Below, piece after piece: positions 1-11,804 of a DNA stretch of 64,000 nt. The notes below the pieces were generated by a model. The model did not search any database. It was not told the DNA's origin and was given only the letters and a program-made list of their open reading frames with translations. Both the position numbers and the translations under genes were made by a program. The stretch comes from Bettongia penicillata ogilbyi (Eukaryota > Chordata > Mammalia > Diprotodontia > Potoroidae): the NCBI GenBank assembly GCA_023548195.1, contig JAJHZJ010000496.1:6806702-6870701 (forward strand), read 5' to 3'. Positions within the stretch are counted from its first letter, which is position 1; each line of letters opens with the position of its first letter.

Positions 1-849
1 AAAACAAAACAGATCTGACAGTGTTTTTATAGTGCCCTATTTTCATCAATAATGAATGCCTTTGGATACTACTACCCACAGCACATAATGTGCTTTATCT
101 GGAAATAAAAATGTCCCTTAAGAAGCTAAGAAGGGACAGATGACCAGTAGACAAATCTGCACAACTTTAAAGTCAATCAAATCAATTTTAAAAATAGTTT
201 AAAGAGAGAAAGGTCCCAAATGAATAGAAAAGATTATAAAGAACATTTTGTTTTTATTGAAAGTGGTATATGAGAAGATGCAAGCAACTACTGGCTTACA
301 TACTAACTTTCCATTTTTGTAAAATCTTATGAGAGGTCTGAGCATGAAGGATCATCTTTTGTTGGGAAAAAATGATGGCAATGGTTAGAATTTAACAAGG
401 ATTTTTCCACCACAGATCATATTTTTTTTTGATTCTCACTGAAAAGTGTACAGAATATGAACACTCTGTCTCTATTTTTACTGATTTTTAAAAACTAGTT
501 GACTACATAAAAACTGAAGTTTTTGATATTCTTGTAAAATGTGACTCCTGTGTTTGTAAAATAATAGATTTTATAGCAGTAGCAACCATGAAGATAAAAA
601 GGATATTAGAGAATGTCTAATTAGTTTTCATCATTTAATGGTGAAAAAAAAATCTCTTTTGGCCACTCATTAGAAAAGAAGAGTACAGAATTATTTTTCC
701 CTCACACAAACCTTGCCTAGTCCTTTAGAGTTAGCACTGGAACCAGGAGGGGGGATGACTACCTTGCCAGTGTGAATCAGGGTTGGGAGAGTAGTTCAAC
801 ATTTGAAATTTTGTGCTTTTGTGATTGAGCAACATTTCAGAGTAGGAAG

Positions 850-940
850 AGTATTGAACTAAGGAGAGTCATCAGATTGAGATCTCCTGGTTCTGCCAGT
901 TGGTTAACTGACTGTGTGACCTTGGGTAATTCCATTATGC
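850..940 (+). repeat. MIR/tRNA-SINE fragment
   Basis: Contains the SINE core CTGTGTGACCTTGGGTAA after a 'gagatctcctggttctgcc' type segment, as in the central part of MIR-like SINEs. The surrounding bases 1-1090 show no gene and no other clear repeat. Confidence 0.5.
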
Positions 941-1094
941 GGAGATTTTATTATGTGTCTCCTCTCCGTAGAGAGTACCCCATTAGCTGTTAGGACAGAT
1001 ACAAAATTTAGATAAGAAAGAACCTCTGCCCTCCTGAAGCCTATGTTCTAGTCCTTGCCTCATGTACTTAAGATCTACTTAAGATAAGTCTTCC

Positions 1095-1985
1095 TGACTT
1101 ATCTCTCCCCAAAGCAGTCCATCCTCCACTCAAATGTGGAATGGATTTCTAAAGTGTACATTTGACCGTGTCACCTCTCCATTCAATAAATTTCAGTTGC
1201 ACCCATTACTTCCAGGATGAAATATAAAATTTTCTATTTGACTTAAGCTGGCCCCTTTCTGTATTTTGGCATCTTAAACCTTACATCCTTCCATACATTT
1301 TTGGATTCAGTACCATTGGCCTTCTTTCTAGCACTCCCATACAATATTCCATCCTCTGACTCCAGGCATTTTCAATGACTGCCTGACAAACTGAGAGTTC
1401 TCTCCCTCTTCATCTCCGTCTCCTGGATTCCTCTGATTTCCTTCAAATCCCAGATAAAATGTAACCTTTTACAATGTTTTTCTTAATTCCCAAATGCTAG
1501 TGCTTGTCCTTGGTGATTAGTTATTTTTCAATCATGTCAGAGTCTTTTAAACCACATTTGGGGTTTTCTTGGAAAAGATACTAGATTAGTTTTCCATTTC
1601 CTTCTCCAGCCCCTTTTAGAGATGAGGAAATTGAGGCAAACACCGTTAGTGATTTGCCTAGAGTAGCAGAGCTTGTAAGTGTCTGAGATCAGATTTGAAG
1701 TCAGGAAGATGAGTCTTACTGACTCCAGGCTCAGTGCTCTATCCACTTATTCTGTATATATTTTGTTTTTACATAATTGTTTGCAAGTTCTCTCCTTCAT
1801 TATTTAATTCATTCAGTAAACATTTACTAAGCACCCACTTTGTGATACTAAATTGTAAATTCTTTCAAAGTAAGGATTTTATTTTTTACTTTCTTTGTAC
1901 CCTCAATTCTAAGCACAGGACTTGGCTTGTAGTAGGTGATTCAGAAATGCTTGTTAAATGACCGACTCTCTGGGTATCAGTTTCC
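1095..1985 (+). mobile_element. LINE L2 3' end, interrupted by a SINE
   Basis: Follows the L2 3' region in order: 'tctaaagtgtacatttgacc', 'ctggcccctttctgtatt', 'ccttcaaatcccagataaaatg', and after the insertion the terminal motif with 'aagcacaggacttggcttgtagtaggtg' and 'aatgcttgttaaatga'. The SINE at 1527-1745 splits it. A short piece at 1808-1850 resembles another old repeat start (attcagtaaacatttactaagcaccc). Confidence 0.7.
1527..1745 (-). mobile_element. tRNA-derived marsupial SINE (SINE-1 type), antisense
   Basis: Antisense copy with the hallmark order 'catttggggttttcttgg', 'ccatttccttctccagcc', 'gatgaggaaattgaggcaaa', 'gaagtcaggaagatgagtctt', 'tgctctatccact'. The tRNA-like 5' head (GGCAGCTAGGTGG) is missing, so it is 5' truncated. 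It lies within an L2 copy and is therefore younger than it. Confidence 0.85.
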
Positions 1986-1989
1986 TTGT

Positions 1990-3775
1990 GTAAAATGAAA
2001 TTTATTGGTTCAAATGAATTCTAAGATCCTTCTACTTCTAACTTTCCGTAACTGACAAAAGTGTTAGTTCCTTGTATATCTGTACACATTGGCATGTATT
2101 TAAATATACATTTAAGAGTGGCAAAGTTTGGTACTGAATAAAGTGTCCTAGAGAAGTTTTCTAAAATATTAAACAAAAAAAACTCCACTCAGCTCATGTT
2201 TCTAAAGCAGTTGTTATTTTTAAAATAAATACAGTTTTAAAACTGACTTTAGATTTAATGATTCCTGCATTGGAACTTTAATTAACAGGTTGAATGAGAT
2301 TTTGTTCATGGTGCTTGTCGCCATTTTTAGTGGGGATTAGTCATTTTCTTTCCCCTGCAAGTTTCTGACACAAAGTCCAACAGGAATGAATCACAGTTTC
2401 AAGCTGTTGCTCACCTCATTGCCACCAAAAAGGAGAGCCTGGAAGTCATTCTGACAAATCCAAGAACTAAATTCTGAAAATGCCTTAAGGGACTTGACAG
2501 AAGTATTTAGCAACTGAAAATTACAGCAATCTGTCACATCAACATTTAAAGAAAGGTGCACCACAAAAACTCAGAATATGACAAGACCAAAATCCTAGTG
2601 AATAAACCATCTCACTGAGTATTTTTAAAGGCTCCTTTGCCTCAATATTCATGAGTTTTAAATCATGTTACTTGTTGAAGACAAAGATCCACTGAGAATC
2701 AGGGAGTTTTCTCTAGAGGTTCAATAGTTTTTCTAATGATTTGAATAGTCAAATTTCCTTTCAGTAGATGGACATTTAGGACAAGATGACCAGTGTGAAG
2801 GTTTTCTCAAGAATGTTTATCTTCTAGAGTTCATTTATTTCTGTTCCTGAAGAACTGTGATATTAAAGGCATTAGTGAATCTAATGATGCAATTTTAATC
2901 ATCATATGTATATAACACATCCTTATTTAATTAAAAAGCATTCCATTTGGTAGTGTCAATACTTGTAGCAATTTGAACATTTCCTTTGCTGTTTTGCAAG
3001 ATCACTCCATAGACGTAGCCATCAATTAAATGAACGGCATTATCTTGGGTAATTGGAAATTTGATTTCTGACTTGACATATCCCTTTTGTGGAAATATGA
3101 TTTCATGGGTCTCTTAAGTGTGTCATCTTGAGTTGTTTTTTTTTTTTTTCAGGTGGTAGGAAAGCAGGCTCGCCTAAGCAGGAGTCACTACATGAAAAGT
3201 TGTTTTGGGTAGTATTGGGAGGAGTTTTTGAGGAGGGGTTATTGGGATAAGGTCTGTCAGAGGTAGAATACCCCCTACTGGCCTTAACTCAAACCAATCT
3301 ATATTTCAATGTAAAGGCAGGAAAGGATGCCTTTCCAAAGACATGATTGAGAACAATGAATAGTCACTTGAGGATTTGGGCAAGAGTTAATATTGGCATG
3401 TAGAGGGAAGTAAGGCAAGAGTGTACCTTAATTTGGCTTAGTTTCTGGTAAGTGATTTCCTTTGTTTTGAGAGAAGCCTTTTACTTAGAGAAAATTTATC
3501 TGTTGTGGAAGTAGGAGAGAACAGTTTATTTTCATCGTGCCTATATCAATGCATATAGAATATGCTGGCCTTATTTTAAGGAATTTTCCTCCAAATAGAC
3601 ATATCTCAAAATAAGCATCGCAGAAATTCTTATTTGTGATGAGATAAATGAATGGATATTCCCTTGGGTATCAGAATCCTTAGAAGGAAGGCATGTGGTA
3701 TTTTCCATGTTACCATTTTATACATTTTTATATATATATGTATATGGTATCATTTGTGTGTGGCCTCCCTCTTTA
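1990..3775. other. Non-repeat intron block
   Basis: No coding exon, RNA gene or recognised transposon. Holds a poly-T run at about 3138-3150 and a (TA)n run at about 3729-3745. The stretch 2230-2480 is less AT-rich and lacks repeat signatures, so it is a possible conserved non-coding element, untested. Confidence 0.4.
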
Positions 3776-3868
3776 AAATATAAGCTCCTCAAAGGTAGGG
3801 ATGTTTTTAAACCCTTACTTGTATCCTTTAAACTTACCATAGTTACTGGTACATAGTAAATGCTTCAG
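3776..3868 (+). mobile_element. L2 3' tail
   Basis: Terminal L2 signature: 'ataagctcctcaaaggtaggg' followed by a 'tggtacatagtaaatgcttc' ending. Confidence 0.65.
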
Positions 3869-4065
3869 GCAAGAAGCAGTGAAGGGTTCAGAGTCACAAG
3901 ACCTGACTATAATCCTGAACTTTATTCATATTATTTATATGAAAGAGCAGGTTATTTCTCCCATTTGGCCTCATTTTCCTCAACTGTATAATGGGAATAG
4001 GAGGCTGGTCTAAATGGTTTCTCATTTCCCTTCTGCCTCTAAATCTAGGATTCTATGCTTGTATG
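3869..4065 (+). mobile_element. MIR-type SINE
   Basis: 'agagtcacaagacctgact', then 'cctcaactgtataatggg', then 'ctgcctctaaatctaggattctatg', the usual order in sense MIR-like SINEs. It directly abuts the L2 tail. Confidence 0.6.
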
Positions 4066-4349
4066 ATGAGTACTGTATTTCACACAATAGACTGTTGATT
4101 GACATTGTACATGTGTCATGCAGGAAAGAGCGAGCTATCCACCTTTATAACAAAAGTAAGCAAAAACATTCCAATGCCTAGAACATAAAAATGTGTTGAA
4201 TGATTCAATTTCAGGAAGAGGTATGGTTTTATAAATATACCCCCAAATCACTGGCTCCTTCTCCCTGATTTGCATTCTAAACCTCCTATATATATCATCT
4301 CCTCCTAGAAGCAAAGGCAAGAGGAATAAGTATTTAAATAATGCTTCTA

Positions 4350-4530
4350 TATAGTGCCAGTCACTGTGCGAAGCAGTTTACAAATATTATCTCATGTGAT
4401 CCTACAATAACCCTATTATAGGCTAATATTATTATTTCCCACATTTTACAATTGAGGAAAACTAAGGCAAACAGATTAACTGAGTCAATCAGCCAGCTAT
4501 AAGTGTCTGAGGCCAGATTTGAACTAGGAG
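4350..4530 (-). mobile_element. CORE-SINE/MIR copy, antisense
   Basis: 'gtgccagtcactgtgcgaag', 'tttacaaatattatctcatg', 'cacattttacaattgaggaa' and 'ctgaggccagatttgaac' follow the antisense order of these SINEs. Confidence 0.75.
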
Positions 4531-4627
4531 AATATGATCTCCTTGAAAGCAGGGTATGTCTTGCTTTTCTGTTTGTATCCCAGCACTTAGCTTACTGCTT
4601 TGCACATCTGGTCATTTCTTTATTGAC
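4529..4627 (+). mobile_element. L2 3' tail
   Basis: 'gatctccttgaaagcaggg', 'tttgtatcccagcacttagc' and a decayed end give the L2 terminal pattern next to the SINE. Confidence 0.6.
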
Positions 4628-5058
4628 TATTAACTCCCCTAAACATACTTTTATTGTTTCCTACTTCTATACCTATGTTTTACCTCATCTGGAATGGCTC
4701 CCCCAACTTCTTCAGCTATCTAATGAGATCATGTACAATATTTGGTAAATCATAAAGTCTTATATAAATGCAAACTGTTATTATGTTGTTTCACTCATAA
4801 AGAGATGCAGCAGAAAGAGAGATGCCTCCAATTCAGAAAGACTTGGGTCCGGGTTCTCCCTGGGACACACAGTGGCTTTGTTACTTTGTGGGGAGGCATT
4901 TTCACTCTAAGCACCTCACACAGTTGTGTAAGTTTCAAAGTAGATACTGGTCTGCTTTGGTGGAGGACATTCTGTATGCCAGGGTAAAGTCTGAAGAAAA
5001 ACCAAATCAAAACCAAACAAGGGAAGTGTGCCTCTGTAAGATAAAATGTGTTTGTGTG

Positions 5059-5119
<61 letters not shown>

Positions 5120-6000
5120 TATTATATATGTAATGTGTGTGTGTTTGTGTGTGTGCATGTATAAGAACTCTTTAACCATCTGCTAAAACCTATACATCCC
5201 TTGTCAGAGTAATGTTTGTGAAGAAATAAAATAAAATATAGAGGATTACAGAAGAAACCAATTATATGAAATTTAAGTTTGTATCTAAATAAAAAAAAAA
5301 ACATATTAGGCACCCTAGATCAGGGACTCTTTCTTGATTTGATGGAAACTTCCTTGAATGACACCAAATATAACCCATCTGTTTTACTCTTGCCAGAATC
5401 CTCCCATAAATTCTCTGTAGACTCTAGTATGCTGGAAGTTGTCTCCTAGGTTCTTTTTCATGCCCTGGATTTGGACTGCCCATATGCATCCCCCCTCTCA
5501 GTGCATCCCTGGCCTAAGTCCTTTTGCAAAATTGCATTTCCTGGATGATATATTTTTTTGTACCAGTCACTCACATGGACATTGAACTGATCCCAGAGTT
5601 ACTCAAGCCCAAGAGAACCTCCTGCATTGTATATATGAGAAATTATAGCATGCTTTCAATGCTTCAAAATATTTGCTGAAATGAAAACACTTCCTTTTAG
5701 CAGCAGTATTCTTCAGGTGATGCCATATGACTGAAATGTCATGAAATAGCATTATCTCCAAAGGATCAAAATTTCTGGTAACCCAAAAAACAATGGAGAG
5801 ACACATAGTGAATATATAGTGAGTATAGATAGACTAAAGCATATTACAAATAGTGACCTATATATAAGAAATGAAACGAAAGATAGTATCTAAGAAATAA
5901 TTGATAGGAAAAAGATGGAAAACTCACATAGGGGAGCTATATATATTTTTGCTAATATATATTAATGTATATATATTAAGGTACATATATTAAAACAAGA
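4628..6000. other. AT-rich intron with a long microsatellite
   Basis: Apart from the repeat at 5061-5160, I see no gene and no confident transposon. Open frames here are short and partly encoded by the TA repeat. Confidence 0.4.
5061..5160. repeat. (TA)n / (TG)n microsatellite
   Basis: About 60 bases of alternating TA with a few interruptions, followed by (TG)n to about 5158. It is self-complementary DNA able to extrude as a cruciform. Confidence 0.95.
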
Positions 6001-6002
6001 TC

Positions 6003-6232
6003 ATGGCTAATGGCTAACATTTATGTAGCACTTACTACATGCTAGACGCTGTGCTAATCACTTGACAATTATTGTATTATTTGAGCCTTACAATAACCCT
6101 GGGAGGTAGGGGCTGTTGTTATTTCCATTTTATAGATGAGAACACTGAGGCAAACAGAGATTAAGTGACTTGCCCAGGATCACATAGCTAGGAAAAGTCT
6201 GAATCAGATCTTCCTGACTCCAGGTCCCATGG
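6003..6232 (-). mobile_element. CORE-SINE/MIR copy, antisense
   Basis: Nearly complete: 'ggctaacatttatgtagcac', 'gctgtgctaatcacttgac', 'ccctgggaggtaggggctg', 'atagatgagaacactgaggc', 'aagtgacttgcccaggatca', 'cttcctgactccaggtccc'. Confidence 0.85.
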
Positions 6233-7244
6233 AATAGGAAACCATATAGAACAAGTCTTCAACAAGAGGGATAAATCCTCCATGGTAAATCAGTGATTCA
6301 TGAGAAGTGATGGACTAGGATAGCACACGGAGAAAGGGTACATATGATGAAACCTACATCGATAAAGAGCGTGACCATTCCACTGAGATCATCAATTCAT
6401 TGAATTACTGAAAGCTATTTTATATCACTTCCTGAATGCAATTCAGCACCACTAATAATATGCAACCTGGTTATGCCCTTTTTAGAACCTATAATTCTGA
6501 TGTGACTTTGTGTAGATTGTCTTTTTTCTTGGACATTATGGTCTTTCCTAATCATCTGCTACCTTTCATTCTTTTAGGTACCTTGATATGAATATCATGA
6601 CATTGCCAAAAATGTTTCTCCAACCACATAGATTTTTTCTGTGATTTTTGATCTGGTCCAACCATTCTTCCCTCATTAATCACCTTCAGTGTTATCTCCA
6701 TTTCTTTATCTAGCACAGTATAGATTAGGGTTTCAGTCCATAACTACCAAATATGGAAGTTACATTGTTGTTAATGATGACTGTCGTAGACATTCTGGTG
6801 GAGCGCTTGACTTATTCATTCATTTTTTGGCTCCTTAATTTCATCAGTAAATGTTATCAGAGTGATTTTTGTTCAGATTTTTGTGGACTTTTCTGCTTCC
6901 TTTTTGCTAGTTTTTGATTGTTTGTAAGGCTACTTTGTTTTTAATCTTCTACCACTTTGCTTAATTTCTTAGAGGTAAATTTGTATTGTAAACCAACATT
7001 GTCCCTGGCTGCCATGTTTCTTCTTTTGTCTAGGAGCACACCTGTGTGTGAGCTAAGACCATCACTTGGTTGTTTTGATGTATTTGCTGTTCCATCTGCT
7101 CACTGTCTTGATACCCAGACCATAGACCATGCGCTGAAAGACTTATACTAGTTCTTTACGTAATTTAATCCTTTTTTTCTAGAATTCTTATCCTAGGGTC
7201 TGACTGCCCTGATCTGTGAGTGCTTCAAATAAGTTCCAGCCATG

Positions 7245-7625
7245 TTTCACTTCTGTGTTGCTTAGTCATTTTTCAGTCATGTCTGACTCTTCTTAACTCC
7301 ATTTTTCTCTAGTTTGTCTCTTTGCTTGCCTCCTTACTGCCACATGCATACCCTGCCTCACTACCTTTTTCTCTTCCCCTCACTTACCTATTCTGGAAAT
7401 AAATGCTCTCATTGATATGAATAGGACATGTCAGTCTACTCCCCTATGGTTCTATCCACATGTCTATGATATATTTTCCCTCTCAAGCAGCCTGCTTTAT
7501 GGGGCATCTCCAGCTTTAGAATGGAAGCTCTTTGAGGATGGGGACTGTTTTGTTTTCCTTTTGTGTTTCTTTCCTCAAAGCTTAGAATAGTGCTTGGCAC
7601 ATAGTTAGAACTTCATAAATTCCTT
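7245..7625 (+). mobile_element. L2 3' end nested in the RTE relic
   Basis: Ends with 'atggaagctctttgaggatgg', 'tagtgcttggcacatagtta' and 'gaacttcataaatt', the L2 terminus. It begins with a stretch including 'cagtcatgtctgactctt', which is the 3' end of an antisense SINE-1 fragment (about 7265-7300). This shows several insertions in one place. Confidence 0.55.
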
Positions 7626-7882
7626 TTCCTTTACTTCTTCATGAATACTTTTCTTCATTTAAAGTTCTGAAAGGAGTGATAAGTATTTATTGCTTCTATA
7701 CATTTTGCATTTATCTGTGCCAGCAACTTTAATAACTCAGATTGGAGTTTATCTGCAGTGACTTTTTATCTTCATTATACTTTTAATCTGATGTAGATTT
7801 TTGACCTTCCCTCTGACTGGTCAACAATGGGACTTCATGCATGTAACAGATCTGAAATGAACCCAACATCAGTCAATATTTT

Positions 7883-7883
<1 letters not shown>

Positions 7884-7915
<32 letters not shown>
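7884..7915. repeat. (TA)n microsatellite
   Basis: About 30 bases of TA inside the decayed LINE. Confidence 0.9.
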
Positions 7916-7917
<2 letters not shown>

Positions 7918-8429
7918 CATTAAAAAAGATAATCATTGTTCAATGTACACTTTGTCCAAGACTTCTGGCTACATTTTCTAAGGAAGTGTTTGTGATCTGT
8001 CATTTGGAAGCTTAGGAGTAACGTAAGTCTTTGACGTCCTTCAATTTTTCATCATAAACAGTATTTCCCACATATTTTTCTGATTTTCTTTTCCCACCTT
8101 CACATTGAAGTCATTGAATATTTAAATATTTGTGTATTTGGTTTGGTAGATTTGACATATTGTTCATGGCTGTCCCTTACTCTGAAACAGATTTTGTCAT
8201 ATGAACTTGAGTCATCCACATGATCATTTTTTTGCTTATGATCAGCATGGATGCTGTGAGGCAATCTAAGGTGGCAATTGTGACCTTCGCATATAAGATG
8301 AAAGCTGAGTTCACCTACTCAGAACCACATAATTTGTAGTTCTAAGAAACCTTAGCACCCTTCTAGTTAGCACGAGTAAGGGGGCAAGGAATTCGTAAGA
8401 AACCACCTTGTTTTGTTTATCTTGCCTTC

Positions 8430-8512
8430 TCAGTGGGAGGGGGAGGAAGTCAGATAGAATTTGGAACTGAAAATAAAATAAAATTGAACAAATAAAAAGA
8501 AAGAAAGAAAGC
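8430..8512 (+). mobile_element. Possible L1 3' end with A-rich tail
   Basis: 'agtgggagggggaggaag', then 'agaatttggaactgaaaa', then A-rich AAATAAAA repeats. This resembles the 3' UTR end of marsupial L1 copies. Short and decayed. Confidence 0.4.
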
Positions 8513-8699
8513 ACCTAGTTTCCCTTGATGAATTCAAGTCATCTGACTGAAATAAGCTGCATGCTAGGATGCTAGCTTTGTTACATTTGGGCAGTACATG
8601 GGCCCCTTTGACCTTCAGCTTCCTCTTCTCTAAAATGAGGATGAAAGAATATTTATACAACCATCTTGACAAGGTTGTTTTGGGAAGTTCCAATATGAT

Positions 8700-8935
8700 G
8701 AATGAATGAATGAATATATATTTGTATATATATATATATATATATGTATGTACATAGAGATACAATATAAAATATGGAACTATATATTATAAACATATAT
8801 AGACATTTTATATACACATAACTATATATATACATTCATGCATATTCACATACATGCATATACATATGCACGCACACATATATACATGTGCACATACATA
8901 TATATGTGTGTATATATATGTATGTATGAAACATA
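8700..8935. repeat. Compound (GAAT)n, (TA)n, (CA)n-rich microsatellite
   Basis: ATGA/GAAT repeats at 8697-8715, then TA, then mixed TA/CA units to about 8930. Confidence 0.9.
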
Positions 8936-9204
8936 CTTTTTTATTGTAAAGTTCTCTACAAGTGCAAACTGCCATTATAAGGGCAAATTGGGGAAAGGAC
9001 ATTATGAAATAATTTCTATATTATGAAAACTGGGACATGATGATATAAATCACACATCCTTTTGGTTTTTAACCTTTGGCATCTAACAGTCTTTTGTAGC
9101 TATAGCACAGGCTTCATGGCTATTAGGATTTAGTTTATATTTAATTTTGCACAGGGATGGAGACAGAGACTGGATCTGTGATTTCACTGGTATATGGAAC
9201 TTTT

Positions 9205-9385
9205 GAATAAGAATACTCCATCTACCAGTGTACCACCTCTTCAGTGTGTGGTCTTAAAAGAGTTACCTGGGACACTAAGTGGTTAAATTAGTTGGCTGGG
9301 ATCTAATAGTCAGGAGATGTCAGAGGAAGAATTTGAACTCAGATCTTCTTGGTTCTAAGGACTATTCAATATTTAATGCTGCCTC
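9205..9385 (-). mobile_element. Marsupial SINE with 'CTCYATCTACCA' motif, antisense
   Basis: 'actccatctaccagtgtacc', 'agagttacctgggacacta', 'gaagaatttgaactcagatc' and 'ttcttggttctaaggac'. The same arrangement recurs at 22125-22300, 24845-25020 and 41205-41395, so this is one family of four copies in this window. Confidence 0.65.
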
Positions 9386-9389
9386 AAAT

Positions 9390-10300
9390 ACATTATGTAA
9401 CTAAGTAAAAACAGATGTTTCATTTTTCTTTCTGTATGTCAACATTCAACAACATCTGTTTTTCTAAAACCTTGTTAAAGATAGTGCCAAGTAAACGTGC
9501 TTGAATTTCACAAGTATTCCTGATACGGTTTTCTAATAGTCATAGATGAATGATTGGATTGTTTCCCTATCTTAACCTGCTCAGAGGCTTTTCCAGACTA
9601 TTTCTACTGCCCTCATAATCCTATTCTGGGTCCCACTCTTGCCACTCACTCATAGCATATGACTTCTCTTATTATTTCCCTGAGGAAATGGTGGTTCCCC
9701 ATCATGAGCTTGTTCACTTCCCCTCTTCCATACCTTAATGCTTTTTAGTGGCTTTGCCCATTTTCTCCTCATTTTTTCTTTCTACCTCTCCCAGGCCTAG
9801 GGACCATCCAGACCATAGTGGGTGGCTATTGCAGATGAGTAACCTGGGTGCTCACAGTGCTTGGTGAGCCCAATCCTGCTAGGTGGGAGGTGGAAGAACA
9901 CAAGGTTTTATCACCTCCTCTACAGCTGCATCATACCTGGCCCGGAATCCACACCTTCTAGCCCTGCCTCTAGCCCTGACCTCTCCTATTAGATGTTTAC
10001 CCCTATATATTCCATTAAACTTCAAAATCATATTGTTTAAACTGAAGTTGTTATTGCCTTCTATTTTTCTCACCTCCTACACTTCCTCAGCTCTTACGTT
10101 CTGTTAGTTCTACCTCAACAACTCACATCCTTTTTTTTTTTTTGACACCATAGGTGTTATTATAGTGAACATCCCTCCAAACCACCTAAAAGGGTGAGTG
10201 CAATGAACTTGATCCATTTTTCTCTCCCTCCAAGATGTTCTACACATAGCTGATACATTAATAGTTAATTCTGCATTATTATTTTACTCAGAGCCTTCCA
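9390..10300. other. Intron block without recognised features
   Basis: No gene. A poly-T run is present at about 10131-10143. The C-rich part 9600-9850 looks faintly L2-like but has no diagnostic terminus. Confidence 0.35.
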
Positions 10301-10302
10301 AT

Positions 10303-10395
10303 GGGTCACTTATCAGCCATGTACCTTGACGCCAACATAGTGATGTCATTTTGTTCCAGACAACTGTCAGCCAATTGTGTGCCACGTAGAATAAG
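10303..10395 (+). mobile_element. RTE-type 3' tail fragment
   Basis: 'tagtgatgtcattttgttcc' is the conserved segment seen near the end of the RTE copy at 16600-17078 and in the fragment at 19535-19605. Confidence 0.45.
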
Positions 10396-10489
10396 ATGGC
10401 ATCCAATTGTAACAGAGTGAACCAATATTTGTCTCATCATCGTCTTGGATCATGTTTGGACTTCACATTTTTCTGTGTTCATATATTTC

Positions 10490-11042
10490 TTTTTTTAAAA
10501 TTTATTTATTTATTTTTAGATTTTGACATTCATTTCCATAAAATTTTGAGTTCCAATTTTTCTCCACATCTCTCCTGTCTCCCCAGCCCACATTCTGATT
10601 ACCCTTTCCCTAATGTGCCCTCCTTTCTATCATACCCCACCATTCCCTTATCCCCATCTTCTCTCTTTTCTTGTAGGGAAAGGTAAATTTCTTTACCCTA
10701 TCACCTGTATTTCTTATTTCCCAGTTATATGCAATAATAGTTCTCAACATTCATTTCTACACTTTGAATTCCAGCTCCTCTCCCTCCCTCCCTATTTAGG
10801 TCCTGTTCCTCCCAGTGCTGCGTGGCCAGGGCTGGGCTCCACTGCACTCAGTGTCCCATGAGATAGACCTTTCCTGTTGGCCTTCAAGTTACTTTTGACT
10901 GGAAATCTCTTTCAATCTGTTGTTCTGTGGCTTCTGCTGCTCTAGAATTTGTTGAGTCATTTTTTTACTGGCATTTTGTGGGTGAGGGGGGAAGCACTCA
11001 AGTATATGCATGTTTCTACTCTGTCATCTTGGCTCCGCCCCC
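10490..11042 (-). mobile_element. Internally deleted L1: 5' UTR start joined to 3' UTR and poly-A
   Basis: The minus strand starts at 11042 with GGGGGCGGAGCCAAGATGAC, very like the canonical L1 5' end (GGGGGAGGAGCCAAGATGGC in primates). It continues with 'attctagagcagcagaagcc', 'agagatttccagtcaaaag' and 'ccaacaggaaaggtctatct', typical of the marsupial L1 leader. After about 10800 it passes into a purine-rich segment and ends with 'attggaactcaaaatttta', then AAATAAATAAATAAA and an A-run. Neither ORF1 nor ORF2 is present, so about 5-6 kb is missing. Both ends being present argues for internal deletion rather than 5' truncation. Confidence 0.7.
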
Positions 11043-11489
11043 TCATACAGGGAGACTTCCCTTTCTATACCTCTCCTGCCCCCAAGCAGTTTCATAGAAA
11101 AAAGGTAATTGTGCCTACCCAGCAGGACAGTCTCAGATCTATGTTTTATTTTATTATCATTTTTTTAAGACAAAGGTGGAGATGATTGACTGCAGAGTTC
11201 TCCAAGGCATCTTTTGAATGACGTTGACTTCAAAATGCTTCCCAGCTCAAAGAGCAACCCCCTTGTAGCAACTCTCCCAGGAATCATGCTTCATCTAGCA
11301 GGAGACAAGTTGAATTGTAGCTAGATGTGTCCATGGGAAGAAAAAGCAGGTTCAGCTCCAGACATCTTGTTTGGCTGTGATCGTCACCAGTTGCACTGAA
11401 TTCCTGCTGGCTTTTTTTTTTCTATTTTAGGTATGAAAATTAAATAGGGAAGAAAGTTCATTGTTGTTCATTAATTCCATGGAGGGGCA

Positions 11490-11690
11490 TTGGGGTGGTG
11501 GATAGAGTCTGAACTCAGACTGGAAGACCAGTGTTCTAATGTTATCTCCAACACTTAACAGTAGAGACTCTGGCCAAGTTATCAAGCCTCTCTGGGCCTC
11601 TTTCTTTATCTAGAAAACGAGGTGGCTAAATGTATTCTGTGATTCCTTTTAGCTCTGAAACTATGATCCTCATATTTTCTACCACGTGCT
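11490..11690 (+). mobile_element. MIR/tRNA-SINE, sense
   Basis: 'ggtggtggatagagtctgaa', 'gactctggccaagttatcaa', 'ctctgggcctctttctttat', 'ttagctctgaaactatgat'. Confidence 0.65.
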
Positions 11691-11804
11691 CGCGATTGAG
11701 CTTGGCAATGAGAATGCAGGAGGAGAAAAGATAATATGGACCGTATTCAAGAAAGCTGGTTCTTTTAAAAATAGGTTTTACTGATGCGTTTTGTCTTCAC
11801 GTTG

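Larger units (their letters stand above)
6250..8260 (-). mobile_element. Decayed RTE-type LINE, antisense, with a later L2 insertion
   Basis: Reading the minus strand, about 8130-8050 gives FNDFNVKVGKENQ. This matches the GDFNAKVG-type catalytic block of APE endonucleases in RTE elements. Further along, about 6680-6500 gives IFISRYLKE followed by KVADD, like the reverse-transcriptase segment before 'KKGD..NYRPI'. About 6400-6350 gives TLFIDVGF at the position of RT motif A (F.DY.KAFD). Stops and frameshifts are many, so nothing is translatable. An L2 3' end interrupts it at about 7245-7625. Element boundaries are estimates, and the family could be another APE-type LINE. Confidence 0.55.

Noticed and set aside
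4822..5179. Overlapping frames with Ile-Tyr repeats
   Set aside because: Products of the (TA)n microsatellite on both strands.
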